Assembly: GCA_964451955.1 (NCBI GenBank)
Contig: CAYVKG010000002.1
Coordinates: 62,001 to 126,000 of the forward strand
Length of the DNA stretch: 64,000 nt
From: JAPLNB01 sp964451955
GTDB taxonomy: Bacteria; Planctomycetota; Phycisphaerae; Tepidisphaerales; Tepidisphaeraceae
Reading direction: 5' to 3'
The notes below the pieces were generated by a model. That model ran no database searches, was not told the DNA's origin, and worked only from the letters and a program-made list of their open reading frames with translations. Shown in pieces: positions 51,208 to 60,446 of the stretch. The translations under genes were made by a program, and so were the position numbers. How positions within the stretch are numbered: the stretch's first letter is position 1; every line of letters begins with the position of its first letter.

Positions 51208-52392
51208 TCACTTCGCCATCGGCTCCTGCTCCACGGGCATCGCCTCGCCAAATTCCACATCCGAGGAAAAACGGAAACTGCAGTTCGCCTGTTCGCTCGC
51301 CGCGCAAACCACAATCAGCCTGTTCCGTGATTTCTCGGCAGGGGCCTGCACCACTTCGCGCGGCGTGAACAGCACGGTCGTCGTGCCGCTCTGAACGTGT
51401 CTCCGGCCATGCTCGACCAGTTCGCCGGCGTCCACCTTGAGGTTCAGCCCGAGGCGAGCCAGAATGACCATCAGATCACGCGCATGGCGTTTCCCGCGAC
51501 TCGGCGCCACCACCACCCAGTCGCCCGACCATGCCCCCAGGCCCACGGCAAATCCCTCGTCCAAGGCACGCGCGATCAACGATCCCGCCATCGCGATCGC
51601 TCGCTCAACCGCCGCGTGTTCCGCCCGCGTCCGCTCCCGGATGTGCGTATCCACGAGCACCATCAGCCTCGGCGGCGCCACACGCGTCATCTCTTTCGCC
51701 ACGAGCAATCCCGTGTGCGCGCTGCGGCGCCAGTGAATCCACCGCGGGTTCTCTCCAATCCGATATTCCTTCACACCGTAGAATTCGTCCGACCCGCCTC
51801 GCCGCGGTTTCATCCGCGCGCCGCTCAGTTCTGCTGACAGAAACGTCGACAGAAACTTCCGATCCACCTGCGCGATCGCCGGGTAGACCAGCACCCCGTC
51901 CTTCTGCCGACGCTTGATGGCCCGCTTGATGAAACCAAACGGAAAACTCGTGCTGAGTTGGTATTCGTCCAATTGATGCAAACCCCTTCGCTTCGGCACC
52001 ACCTGCATTGGAATCGCCGCCTTCGTTCCCGCCGCCGCGTGCAACAGATACGCCTGTGGCTGCTTGGCAAATGCCTCCGCACCCGTCAGTTCGCCCACCG
52101 TCACTGACAGGCTCGGCCAGAACCGGTTCCGGTTGTGAAACACATACTGAAATGTCGCCGGCTGGCCCACGACCACCATCTCCGGCAACAGCCGCGTCAC
52201 CTCGATGCGCCGCAACACGATCCGGCTGATCGCGATGCTCGCCAGCAGAACGCCGATCATCAGCCCGAATACCGCGAAAAGCAGGTTGGCCTGTGAATTC
52301 AGCGCCGCCAGGCCCATGAACAGCATCATCGAGGTGTAAACCAGGCCTGTGAGCGAGAAATCCAGAGAAGGCTTCTTCCTGACCGATGCCAT
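51208..52392 (-). CDS. DUF58 family protein with von Willebrand A-like fold
   Basis: A 394-residue protein with two N-terminal membrane helices (about 18-40 and 45-62). The DUF58 signature GSDEFYGVKEYRIGENPRWIHWRRSAHTGLLVAKEM is near residues 207-242, followed by a vWA-like domain (LMVLVDTHIRERTRAEHAAVERAIAMAGSL) whose metal site is degenerate. DUF58 proteins work with MoxR ATPases in an undefined membrane role. ATG 52392 has GGAAGGGAATCGGG upstream; the ATG 13 codons earlier is less likely. It lies between the MoxR and transglutaminase genes. Confidence 0.88.
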   Translation of the reverse strand: MASVRKKPSLDFSLTGLVYTSMMLFMGLAALNSQANLLFAVFGLMIGVLLASIAISRIVLRRIEVTRLLPEMVVVGQPATFQYVFHNRNRFWPSLSVTVGELTGAEAFAKQPQAYLLHAAAGTKAAIPMQVVPKRRGLHQLDEYQLSTSFPFGFIKRAIKRRQKDGVLVYPAIAQVDRKFLSTFLSAELSGARMKPRRGGSDEFYGVKEYRIGENPRWIHWRRSAHTGLLVAKEMTRVAPPRLMVLVDTHIRERTRAEHAAVERAIAMAGSLIARALDEGFAVGLGAWSGDWVVVAPSRGKRHARDLMVILARLGLNLKVDAGELVEHGRRHVQSGTTTVLFTPREVVQAPAEKSRNRLIVVCAASEQANCSFRFSSDVEFGEAMPVEQEPMAK

Positions 52393-52434
52393 CCCGATTC
52401 CCTTCCTCCCCCCTGCACGCCAGAACTCCATCCG

Positions 52435-53367
52435 TCATGTGGGTGTTGGCACCTGCTCCAGTATCCGCTTCAGTATGCGAACCGTCGTGTTCGTGTCCCC
52501 ATTCTGAAGATACGCCTTGCTGATCACACGGTGCGCGCAGACCGCGATCACCAGTGACTTCACGTCGTCCGGAACGACGTAATCCCGGCCGTCCAGCAAT
52601 GCCGCCGCCTGCGATGCCTGTGTCAACGCCAGCGCTCCCCGCGGCGATATCCCGAGGTGCAACTCCTCGTCATGCCGACTCGCCTCCACCAGGTCCAGAA
52701 TGTAATCCGCAACGGTCACGTCCAGACGAACCTTCGGAACCTCATCCTGCATCTGCGCTATCTCGGCTCCCGTCATTACGGGCTTCAGTTCCTCCAGCCT
52801 CGTTCGCCCGGGCTGCAGCATCAGTATCTGTTGCTCCGCCGCGCGATCCGGATATCCAACCGACACCCGCAGGAGAAACCGATCCAGTTGATTCTCGGGA
52901 AGATAGTACGTCCCCTCAAATTCAAACGGATTCTGCGTCGCCACAACCATGAACGGCCGCTGCAACGGCATCGTCCGGTTCTCCACGCTTACCTGCTCCT
53001 CGGACATTGCCTCCAGCAACGCTGATTGGGTTCGCGGCGTCGTCCGGTTGATCTCGTCCGCCAGAACAATATTCGCGAAGATCGGCCCGGGCTTGAAGTC
53101 AAAGGTTTGCGTCTGATTGTTATAGACCGATACCCCCAACACGTCTGACGGAAGCAGGTCAGGCGTCAACTGAATCCGCGAAAACTTGCAGTCGATGCTG
53201 CGCGCAAGCGCACGCGCAAGCACCGTCTTGCCCACGCCCGGAACATCCTCGATCAAAACGTGACCGCGCCCAAGCAATCCAATCAGTAGCTGGTCTATCG
53301 CCGCCGATTGACCGAAAAACACCGACTGTATGCTCGCCCGCAGCCGTGCAAATCGCTCATGCGCCAC
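52435..53367 (-). CDS. MoxR-family AAA ATPase
   Basis: A 310-residue AAA+ ATPase of the MoxR group. Walker A is EDVPGVGKTVLA, Walker B is IVLADEINRTTP, and sensor/arginine residues follow in EGTYYLPENQLDRFLLR; GISPRGALAL is typical of the family. It starts at GTG 53367. MoxR proteins are chaperones for metal-cofactor or membrane complexes containing vWA proteins, which fits the DUF58 gene next to it. It opens the three-gene group on the minus strand. Confidence 0.93.
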   Translation of the reverse strand: MAHERFARLRASIQSVFFGQSAAIDQLLIGLLGRGHVLIEDVPGVGKTVLARALARSIDCKFSRIQLTPDLLPSDVLGVSVYNNQTQTFDFKPGPIFANIVLADEINRTTPRTQSALLEAMSEEQVSVENRTMPLQRPFMVVATQNPFEFEGTYYLPENQLDRFLLRVSVGYPDRAAEQQILMLQPGRTRLEELKPVMTGAEIAQMQDEVPKVRLDVTVADYILDLVEASRHDEELHLGISPRGALALTQASQAAALLDGRDYVVPDDVKSLVIAVCAHRVISKAYLQNGDTNTTVRILKRILEQVPTPT

Positions 53368-53599
53368 GCGCCACCTGTTTCACTCGTTAAGACCACGTGC
53401 CGGCCATCATTACCCGGTCCAACTTTATTCTATAGCTTTGCCCGACGATGTACATCACGCAACCACACTTCAACACAATCCCGGAACATGCCCCGCCATA
53501 TGGGTTCCGAGCCAACCGGCCTGCGCCCGCAAACCCGGTCCGGCCGGAACGGGATCCTCGTGAGGCGGATCAAACAGAATTCAGGCCGTGAGCCGCATA
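53368..53599. other. Intergenic stretch before MoxR gene
   Basis: Upstream of MoxR. No gene is supported; it probably holds the promoter of the MoxR group. An IS3-type remnant follows immediately. Confidence 0.4.
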
Positions 53600-53737
53600 C
53601 ATGACACCGTGCAACAGATCGTGAACAAGCTGCGTCAAGCCGAGGTGGAACCGGTCAAGAGCCAGGCCATCGCTCACGCCCGCCGGGGCGGCCCCTGCCG
53701 CGACCGAATCCCCGCTACGGTCGTGTCAAAACGCTAA
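53600..53737 (+). pseudogene. IS3-family OrfA remnant
   Basis: The frame reads HDTVQQIVNKLRQAEVEPVKSQAIAHARR, then diverges to a stop at 53735. It resembles the start of IS3-family OrfA (typical wording QIVNKLRQAEVELAKG...). No start codon, helix-turn-helix end or OrfB is present. It overlaps the end of the next gene by a few bases. An inactive fragment; the assignment is by eye. Confidence 0.5.
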
Positions 53738-54477
53738 TCCGGCAAACGCTGAAATGGCTGACGGGGTGGGCGAAATCGTTGACGACCCATCGTTTCATCA
53801 ACGTTCCTGCGATACTCGGTTCTGATGGTCCCCATGCGATCGATCAGGTCCAGTTCGGCAGCCGCAATCTCGCGGTAATCCCCGGCTTCGATGCGGGCGG
53901 CGACGGCATTGACGGCGGCGGCCATCGCCGCCAGGCGTTCCACCCGCAATTGCGCAATGCGGGAGCCAAGCGAAAACGGGGTGGCATGTGCGTCGTCCAA
54001 GTCGCTGTCAATGATGTCAATAACGACCTGCCACTGCCCCGCGGTCGAACGCCTGAACCGGACCGGCCGCACTTCGCCCGGAAGAACGATGCGAGCAACT
54101 CCCAGATCATCGAACGATGGAACGGACTGGCTGATGACTGCACGCTCGCGGGCGGCGCAAAGCAAGTCAAAGCTGCGGCGAATCCGGCCCGACTGCGCGG
54201 GAAAACGCGAGGCGGCGGCAAGCTCAAGCCTCCTGTGTGCCGCTATCAACTCGATCAGCGCGCTCCGGCCAGACTCCTGCGCACGAGAGGCGTCCGCCAC
54301 CCAGATCAACCGCCCAAGGGCCGCCGCGTCCGCCGACTCCAACGCGTCCAGAAAGTCCAGCAATGTCTGCGCCACCGGATGGGCCGACGATGGTCGCGTC
54401 GCCGGAACGCCGGACCATGCGAATGAACTCAGCAGAACCACGGCCGTCAGAAACATGGGGATACGTCGGGCGCACAT
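53734..54477 (-). CDS. Exported protein of unknown function
   Basis: A 247-residue exported protein with signal peptide about 1-24 (ends WSG-VPA). The body is helical and Ala/Arg-rich (HPVAQTLLDFLDALESADAAALGRLI, SRIAQLRVERLAAMAAAVNAVAARIEAGDY). No family is recognised. The segment VRPVRFRRSTAGQWQVVIDIID looks like an NTF2-like or DUF-type strand pair, common in planctomycete secreted proteins. ATG 54477 is the first start; ATG 54456 is possible. It is divergent from the DUF1846 gene. Confidence 0.6.
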   Translation of the reverse strand: MCARRIPMFLTAVVLLSSFAWSGVPATRPSSAHPVAQTLLDFLDALESADAAALGRLIWVADASRAQESGRSALIELIAAHRRLELAAASRFPAQSGRIRRSFDLLCAARERAVISQSVPSFDDLGVARIVLPGEVRPVRFRRSTAGQWQVVIDIIDSDLDDAHATPFSLGSRIAQLRVERLAAMAAAVNAVAARIEAGDYREIAAAELDLIDRMGTIRTEYRRNVDETMGRQRFRPPRQPFQRLPD

Positions 54478-54640
54478 ACCTCGGCTATTGTAGCGTCACT
54501 CCGCCAGGTTTCGACTCACCTGATACAGGCAATCCGAGCGCCAGTGATCCCGCAACTCGAACCGCCCGGCCTCTGCGCGAATTGGCAGCACGAATCGTAT
54601 TTGTGGAGTGTCGCCGCCCCTCTCGGTACACTCTGTGTCT

Positions 54641-56230
54641 ATGACGACCACCTCTTTGCCGGACGCGCAAGGGCAGCAACCGCGGGCCCAGGGCGAACTA
54701 TGGCCGGTCTCGCCGGCCGGTTTTGACAATGACCACTATGTTGCCGAACAGACTCGCTGCATTCTCCAACGCGTGGCTCAGTTTGACGGGAAACTCTATC
54801 TGGAGTTCGGCGGGAAGCTGCTGTTCGATATGCATGCGGCCAGAGTGCTTCCGGGGTACGATCCGAACGTCAAGATCCGACTCCTTCAACGCCTGAAGAA
54901 TGACGCCGACATCATTCTCTGCATCCATGCGGGGGACATCGAGCGAAAGCGCATTCGGGGCGACTTCGGAATCACGTACGATGCCGACGCGATGAAACTG
55001 ATCGACGATTTGCGCGATCGCGGGCTCGATGTGACGGCCGTCGTCATCACCCGCTTCACCGGCCAGCCCGCGGCGACGGCGTTTCAGAATAAGTTGCAGC
55101 GGCGGGGTATCCGAACGTGCGTCCACAGGCCCATCGAGGGATATCCCACGGACCTTGACGGAATCGTCAGCGAAAAGGGCTACGGCGCAAACCCCTACAT
55201 CGAAACCTCCCGGCCTCTGGTCGTGGTGACCGGGCCCGGACCCAACAGCGGGAAGATGGCCACGTGTCTCTCACAGGTGTACCATGAGTATCGCCGGGGG
55301 GGCAAAGCCGGTTACGCCAAGTTCGAGACCTTCCCCATCTGGAACCTCCCCCTGCGCCACCCCGTCAACGTTGCCTACGAAGCGGCAACAGCTGACATCC
55401 GGGATTTCAACCTCATTGATCCGTTTCACCTGGAGGCCTACGGCGAAGCCGTCGTCAACTACAACCGGGACGTGGAGAGTTTTCCTGTCCTGCGCACTAT
55501 TCTCGAACGAATTACCGGCCATCGCGAACTGTACCGCTCTCCCACTGATATGGGCGTAAACCGCGCCGGATTCGCCATCGTCAACGATCAGAGCGTGCGC
55601 CTTGCCGCGACGCAAGAGGTCATTCGCCGCTACTTCCGGCACGCGTGCGAATACGCCATTGGTCTGACCGACCAGGGTACGGTCGATCGCGTCGAAATGC
55701 TGATGAAGGAACTGGAAGTCACCCCGGAGACCAGGCCCGTCGTCACGCCCTCGCGCCAGGCCTCCGAAACCGCCAAAGTTCACCGAGCCGACACCAAAGG
55801 CGACCGCAATGTCTTCTGCGGGGCGGCGATTCTGCTTCCCGACGGGCGGATCGTGACAGGAGTGAACTCCCCGCTGATGCATGCCGCATCCAGCCTGGTC
55901 ATCAACGCCATCAAGTTGCTGGCGGGCATCCCAGGCCGGCTGCACCTGCTGTCGCCAAAAATCATCGAGTCGATTTCGCATCTCAAGCAGGAAGTGCTGC
56001 AGCGCAAGTCCATCAGCCTCGATCTTGAGGAGACCCTGATTGCTCTGGCGATCGCGTCCACAACGAATCCAACCGTCGAACTGGCCATGGAACAACTCAA
56101 CCGCTTGGCTGGCTGCGAGATGCACATGACCCATATGCCGACCCCGGGCGACGAGACCGGACTGCGGCGGCTTGGAGTCAATTTCACATGCGATCCCAAT
56201 TTCGCATCATCCAGCCTCCTTCCAATGTGA
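54641..56230 (+). CDS. DUF1846 family protein
   Basis: A 529-residue cytoplasmic protein of the DUF1846 family. Family wording is visible throughout the first half: FDNDHYVAEQTRCILQRV, LYLEFGGKLLFDMHAARVLPGYDPN, GDIERKRIRGDFGITYD and TGPGPNSGKMATCLSQ, a P-loop-like glycine segment. The structure known for the family is a multi-domain fold without a proven reaction. ATG 54641 is used because it opens into a natural N-terminus; the upstream GTG 54608 is weaker. Confidence 0.88.
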   Translation: MTTTSLPDAQGQQPRAQGELWPVSPAGFDNDHYVAEQTRCILQRVAQFDGKLYLEFGGKLLFDMHAARVLPGYDPNVKIRLLQRLKNDADIILCIHAGDIERKRIRGDFGITYDADAMKLIDDLRDRGLDVTAVVITRFTGQPAATAFQNKLQRRGIRTCVHRPIEGYPTDLDGIVSEKGYGANPYIETSRPLVVVTGPGPNSGKMATCLSQVYHEYRRGGKAGYAKFETFPIWNLPLRHPVNVAYEAATADIRDFNLIDPFHLEAYGEAVVNYNRDVESFPVLRTILERITGHRELYRSPTDMGVNRAGFAIVNDQSVRLAATQEVIRRYFRHACEYAIGLTDQGTVDRVEMLMKELEVTPETRPVVTPSRQASETAKVHRADTKGDRNVFCGAAILLPDGRIVTGVNSPLMHAASSLVINAIKLLAGIPGRLHLLSPKIIESISHLKQEVLQRKSISLDLEETLIALAIASTTNPTVELAMEQLNRLAGCEMHMTHMPTPGDETGLRRLGVNFTCDPNFASSSLLPM

Positions 56231-56387
56231 CCGACGCTCCACCGTATCCAGGCAACAAATTGCCCCAGCGCCCCGAAACTCGTGTCCCTTGCTCTGCCAC
56301 GCCAACCAGATCCGGACAAATACGGCTTGCTCCAGCGGCGCGATCGGGGCATACTCCGGATATTCCACAACTCCCCAGGAGCATCAA

Positions 56388-57008
56388 ATGCCGAAACGGT
56401 CTTTTGTGGTCACGGGATTGCTCATGCTGACGGCGTCTCTGTGGGCGGCCCAGCCGACGATTCTGTTTGAGGATGCGTTCGACGGCAAACTTGCCGAGGG
56501 ATGGACCTGGCTCCGCGAAAACGCCCCCAAGCACCGCATCTCCGACGGGGCCTTGGAGATTTGCCTGGAGCCTGGAGATGCCAATTCCGTCAAGAACGCC
56601 CTGGTGCGCAACGCCCCGGATCGGTCCACGGGCAAGGTCCTTGTCGAACTCACGCTGACCAACCTCGCAAAACCGACCAATCAGTTTGAACAGGCGGGAA
56701 TCACCTGGTATGTCGATGGCAAGCCCGTCTTCAAATTCGTCAAGGAACTGGTGGACGGACAACTGATGATGATCCCGGGAAGGCCAGCAATGAATGCCAA
56801 GACCGTCCAGTTGCGACTCGTCGTGACCGCGAACTCGTTTACCGCGATGTATCGCCCGGATGCCAAGGGAGAATTCATGACTGCCGCGACCGGTCAGCTA
56901 CCCCCGCCCAATAGAGACCAGGTTTCTATCCAGGGATATCACGGACCGGCCGATGCCGAACACTGGGTCCGGTTCGATGATTTTCGCATATCTAAAGCAA
57001 ACGAATGA
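56388..57008 (+). CDS. Exported lectin-fold protein, DUF1080/LamG-like
   Basis: A 206-residue exported protein with signal peptide about 1-20 (ends WAA-QPT). The body follows the concanavalin-like pattern of DUF1080/3-keto-disaccharide hydrolase relatives: LFEDAFDGKLAEGWTWLREN, then ALEICLEPGDAN, GITWYVDGKPVFKF, and WVRFDDFRISKANE at the end. Such domains bind or cleave sugars; no catalytic residues can be assigned. CAGGAGCATCAA precedes ATG 56388. It is co-directional with DUF1846, 157 bp downstream. Confidence 0.7.
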   Translation: MPKRSFVVTGLLMLTASLWAAQPTILFEDAFDGKLAEGWTWLRENAPKHRISDGALEICLEPGDANSVKNALVRNAPDRSTGKVLVELTLTNLAKPTNQFEQAGITWYVDGKPVFKFVKELVDGQLMMIPGRPAMNAKTVQLRLVVTANSFTAMYRPDAKGEFMTAATGQLPPPNRDQVSIQGYHGPADAEHWVRFDDFRISKANE

Positions 57009-57104
57009 GCCCGAAGACGAGTTCTCCTTTGACGGTTTATCACGCTGAATCAAGCGATTCCGCACCCGCCGCGCCGCGGCGAGACCGGCGACCGTCCCGA
57101 GCCG

Positions 57105-57551
57105 TCAGGCGGCAACCTGGTTCGGGTAATAGGTACCCAAAGCGACCTGGATCTGGTCGGGATCAACGGTCACAAGACGAATCTGCTTGCCGATCGTCCG
57201 GGAGAGTTCCGCGACTTCCACGCTGTTCAGCGTGTGCGAAGTGGCGACAACGACAAGGTCCCCGAGGACCCGGATCGGAATGACGCCGAGTTGTCTGGCA
57301 AGTTGGCTGCTCAGGTAGGTGGTGGCATGCGCGTCCACGCCCACTCGCTCCAGGTCAACGTGCTGCACGTCGTCCGCAAGCTGTTTGCACCAGGCCTCAC
57401 CCACATGTTCCGGGTTGCAGAGCCCCCACGACAATGCGATTTCGCCGAATCTCCTGTGTGAGACGGCCTGTTCCACCAGAATCTCATCAATGTCGATCAG
57501 GCTGAGCTTCCCCATGCGGCTGAGCAACTGGCCGATGAGTTGACGACTCAT
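57105..57551 (-). CDS. Stand-alone MshEN (type II secretion E, N-terminal) domain
   Basis: A 148-residue protein that consists of just the MshEN domain found at the N-terminus of MshE/PilB/GspE ATPases. Two 24-residue motif copies are visible: GQLLSRMGKLSLIDIDEILVEQ (about 6-27) and RFGEIALSWGLCNPEHVGEAW (about 34-54). Then come VIPIRVLGDLVVVATSHTLN and IGKQIRLVTVDPDQIQVAL, the cap fold. In MshE this domain binds cyclic di-GMP. No ATPase domain follows. AAGGAGAGTGGA before ATG 57551 selects this start. Confidence 0.85.
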   Translation of the reverse strand: MSRQLIGQLLSRMGKLSLIDIDEILVEQAVSHRRFGEIALSWGLCNPEHVGEAWCKQLADDVQHVDLERVGVDAHATTYLSSQLARQLGVIPIRVLGDLVVVATSHTLNSVEVAELSRTIGKQIRLVTVDPDQIQVALGTYYPNQVAA

Positions 57552-57708
57552 TCCACTCTCCTTGCGGTAGGACATCTGGCCCGCACGTGACATCCAATCA
57601 CATGCGTGTAGACTCTACAATTTGGGGCAGCACGAGCAAACGTTTTCGCCCGACAGGCGAGTCCGAATAACGCGTGTGTCCGATAGGACACAAGTAGTTT
57701 TGCCAAAG

Positions 57709-58482
57709 ATGCCCGTTTTTATGCGAATACTGAGCTACAACATCCTGGACGGAGGGATCGGCCGAGCGGACCCCATCGCCGAAGTCATTGCCGCGCAGAA
57801 CGCCGACCTCGTGGCGTTGATCGAAGCTGATGATCCCGACGTGGTCGACCGTGTGGCGGGGCGACTGAGTATGGAGTACCTCGTGGGGCGGGGCCGGCGA
57901 CATTCGGTGGCGATGCTGAGTCGCTGGCCTATTGTCCAATCGTTGAATCACGGCGCGATCCGTGGAAGACCGGACTGCCTGCTCGAGGCGACTGTCCGCT
58001 CGCCGGAGTCTGTTGAGTGGATTGTCGGAGTCCTTCACCTTCACGCCAGAGCGTTTGAAGCGGATGAAGTCGAGCGCGAGGCGGAGCTTGATGAAGTGCT
58101 GGAGGTCTTCGCGGAGTATCGCCGGGCCGGGCGGGCGCATTTGCTGGCGGGGGACTTCAATGCGAATTCGCCAATCCAGCAGATTGACCCGGCCAAGGTC
58201 AAGCCGACCACGCGCGAGGCTTGGAGGGCGAACGGCGGGCAGATTCCCAGACGCGTGGTGCAAAGACTGCTCGATGCGGGATATGTGGATCTGCTGGCCA
58301 TTGCGCACCCGACCTCGGCAGGGACCATGACCACCTTCACGACACAACACCCCGGCCAACGTGTGGATTATGTGTTTGGATACGGCCTGGCCAACCACGC
58401 AGTTCGCCAAGCGTGGATTGAAAGGGACCGCCTCGCGCGGTTTGCCAGCGACCACTATCCCGTCGGGGTCGAATTGGCGTGA
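57709..58482 (+). CDS. Endonuclease/exonuclease/phosphatase-family enzyme
   Basis: A 257-residue member of the Mg-dependent EEP fold (DNase I-like). Motifs in order: ILSYNILDGG (about 8-17), DLVALIEADDPD with the metal Glu, LLAGDFNANSPI (catalytic Asp/Asn), and a terminal ASDHYPVGVEL (Asp-His dyad). No signal peptide. The substrate could be DNA, phospholipid or inositol phosphate. ATG 57709 is chosen; ATG 57721 is possible. The next gene may overlap its stop or start 50 bp later. Confidence 0.88.
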   Translation: MPVFMRILSYNILDGGIGRADPIAEVIAAQNADLVALIEADDPDVVDRVAGRLSMEYLVGRGRRHSVAMLSRWPIVQSLNHGAIRGRPDCLLEATVRSPESVEWIVGVLHLHARAFEADEVEREAELDEVLEVFAEYRRAGRAHLLAGDFNANSPIQQIDPAKVKPTTREAWRANGGQIPRRVVQRLLDAGYVDLLAIAHPTSAGTMTTFTTQHPGQRVDYVFGYGLANHAVRQAWIERDRLARFASDHYPVGVELA

Positions 58483-58532
58483 AGAAGCGACCCGAACCCT
58501 GGTTACAACGCCGGCCGCAAGGTGACGTGAGG

Positions 58533-59459
58533 ATGAACGCCAATACGCAATTAGTCTTCTGGAAATGGGTCACGGACTATGCGAAACGGTCGTCCTTGGC
58601 CATGCGCATGGCCGACTGGATGGGAAGAGGGCGGGGACGGATGCGGTTCCTCGACCAGATCCACGGCTGCCAGCCGGTGCGGAAGCCGGACTTGACCCGA
58701 TGGCACGACCGCGAACTGGCCGCCGTCTGGATCGGTCATTCGACCGTCTTGATACGGATCGGGGGAATGACCGTTCTCACGGACCCCGTGTTCTCAAATC
58801 GCATCGGGATCGGTCTCGGCCTGCTCACGGGAGGGCCGCACCGCCTGACGGAGCCCGCCATATCCATCCCCCGACTTCCTCCCCTCGATCTGATTCTCAT
58901 CTCGCACGCGCATTTCGACCATCTGGATCGTCCCAGCCTCGATAAGCTCCCGAAACGTACGCCGGTCGTAACGGCCGAGAATACCGCCGACCTGATCCGC
59001 GACCTTGGGTATCGCCATGTGACCGAACTGCCCTGGGGGCAATCCGTACGCCTTGGCGGCTTGAACCTCACCTCCCTTGAGGTGAAGCACTGGGGGGCAC
59101 GGACCTTCTACGATGAGCATCGGGGATACTGCGGCTACCTGATGCAGGCCATACGACGTCGTATCTTCTACGCGGGGGACACGGCATACTCGAACACCTT
59201 CGATCACCTCGGTGGGGTTGACCTGGCGATCATGGGCATTGCAGCCTATGACCCCTGGATTGCCGGCCACGCGACCCCCGAACAGGTTTGGGAGATGGCG
59301 AGGCAAATGCGGGCGACGCACATCCTGCCCGTGCATCACAGCACATTCAGGCTCTCCTATGAACCGATCACCGAGCCAATTCAACGGATGATTCAGGCGG
59401 CAGGAGACCAGTCCCATCGCGTGGTGGTCACTCACGTCGGCGGGCAGTGGGCCATCTGA
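58533..59459 (+). CDS. MBL-fold metal-dependent hydrolase, UlaG/NAPE-PLD-like
   Basis: A 308-residue metallo-beta-lactamase-fold hydrolase. The metal motif is SHAHFDHLD (about residue 125-133), preceded by WIGHSTVLIRIGGMTVLTDPVFSNR; later come LTSLEVKHWGART, FYAGDTAYS and LPVHHSTF. Order and wording resemble UlaG lactonases and NAPE-phospholipase D-like hydrolases. GTGACGTGAGG precedes ATG 58533; a GTG at 58479, overlapping the previous stop, is the alternative. Substrate unknown. Confidence 0.85.
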   Translation: MNANTQLVFWKWVTDYAKRSSLAMRMADWMGRGRGRMRFLDQIHGCQPVRKPDLTRWHDRELAAVWIGHSTVLIRIGGMTVLTDPVFSNRIGIGLGLLTGGPHRLTEPAISIPRLPPLDLILISHAHFDHLDRPSLDKLPKRTPVVTAENTADLIRDLGYRHVTELPWGQSVRLGGLNLTSLEVKHWGARTFYDEHRGYCGYLMQAIRRRIFYAGDTAYSNTFDHLGGVDLAIMGIAAYDPWIAGHATPEQVWEMARQMRATHILPVHHSTFRLSYEPITEPIQRMIQAAGDQSHRVVVTHVGGQWAI

Positions 59460-59768
59460 CGGCCCAAGCGAGAAGAAAGCCGACCTCGCCCCGATATACG
59501 CAATCCATGTGCCTCGCGACATTATCGGACACGCGGCCCAGGGCGATTGTGCGGGTTTCGGCGCGTCTTTCGGCAGATGTGGAAGCGTCCGAATTACTGC
59601 ACCTGTTATTCTCTTCATCACAGATCGTAGAGTCAGTCTAAAGCTCGCACTCGACCTGTCGATAATAGATCAGAGGGCAGAACGTCCCTTTGCGGCCGAT
59701 GTCCCGCAAAGGATGAACCCGGTGCGGTAAATGAGGCCGCTGTAGTCGCGGCCATGGGAGAGAATGTG
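59460..59768. other. Intergenic stretch with a hairpin before the HTH-REC gene
   Basis: About 309 bp without a supported gene. A 9-bp hairpin (CCTTTGCGG at 59687-59695 with CCGCAAAGG at 59704-59712, loop of 8) lies 57 bp before the regulator start, so it may be part of its leader or an operator. Nothing else is recognised. Confidence 0.5.
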
Positions 59769-60350
59769 ATGACCACCAAAATGAAGGATGTGCTGACCAC
59801 GGGGGAGGTCGCGAAGATCTGCAACGTGGCGCCGCGAACCGTGAGCAAATGGTTCGACTCCGGAGCCCTGCGGGGTTATCGAATTCCCGGGAGCAAGGAT
59901 CGCCGGATCCCTTTGAACCAGCTGATCCGCTTCATGAAACAACACAACATGCCCTTGAACGGCCTGATGACCGGGGCGACTCGTGTGGTGATCGTCGATG
60001 ACGAACAGGACATCGTTGAGGTGCTCGAGAAGATCCTGGAAGACGAGGCCAAGTATGAGGTCGAGGTCGCAAAGACGGGATTCGAAGCCGGGGTCATCGC
60101 GGAGCGGTTCCGCCCTCATGTGATGCTGGTGGACATGCACCTGTCCGACATTGATGGCCGAGAGGTCGCCCGGCAGGTCAAGAGCAACACGGACCTGCAA
60201 TTGACCAAGGTCATCGCCATGAGCGGCAAAATGACCGACGATGAAGCCAAGGGCCTGTTGGCCGAGGGGTTTGATGGTTTCCTGAAAAAGCCCTTCCACG
60301 TTCGACAGGTGATCGAGGCGATCGAAGACTCGATGGCGGTCGTATACTGA
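59769..60350 (+). CDS. Response regulator with N-terminal helix-turn-helix and C-terminal receiver
   Basis: A 193-residue protein. Residues 5-60 form a MerR/excisionase-type winged HTH (LTTGEVAKICNVAPRTVSKWFDSGALRGYRIPGSKDRRIP), and residues about 70-190 a receiver domain (VVIVDDEQDIVEVLEKIL, VMLVDMHLSDIDGRE with the phosphoacceptor Asp, VIAMSGK, FLKKPFHVR). The order is reversed compared with usual response regulators, where the receiver comes first. GGGAGAG seven bases before ATG 59769 selects this start. A strong terminator follows. Confidence 0.88.
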   Translation: MTTKMKDVLTTGEVAKICNVAPRTVSKWFDSGALRGYRIPGSKDRRIPLNQLIRFMKQHNMPLNGLMTGATRVVIVDDEQDIVEVLEKILEDEAKYEVEVAKTGFEAGVIAERFRPHVMLVDMHLSDIDGREVARQVKSNTDLQLTKVIAMSGKMTDDEAKGLLAEGFDGFLKKPFHVRQVIEAIEDSMAVVY

Positions 60351-60377
60351 AGAGCAACGAAAAGCGCAAGGATGCCA

Positions 60378-60408
60378 GAGGCTGCCGGAGAGGCGGCCTC
60401 GCTTTTTT
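60378..60408 (+). terminator. Rho-independent terminator after the HTH-REC gene
   Basis: A 9-bp stem with one G-U pair (GAGGCTGCC at 60378-60386, GGCGGCCTC at 60392-60400, loop GGAGA) followed by GC and a run of six T. Confidence 0.88.
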
Positions 60409-60446
60409 GCGGTCAGGAGAACAGGGGGCATCTCGGCGGGTTCAGG

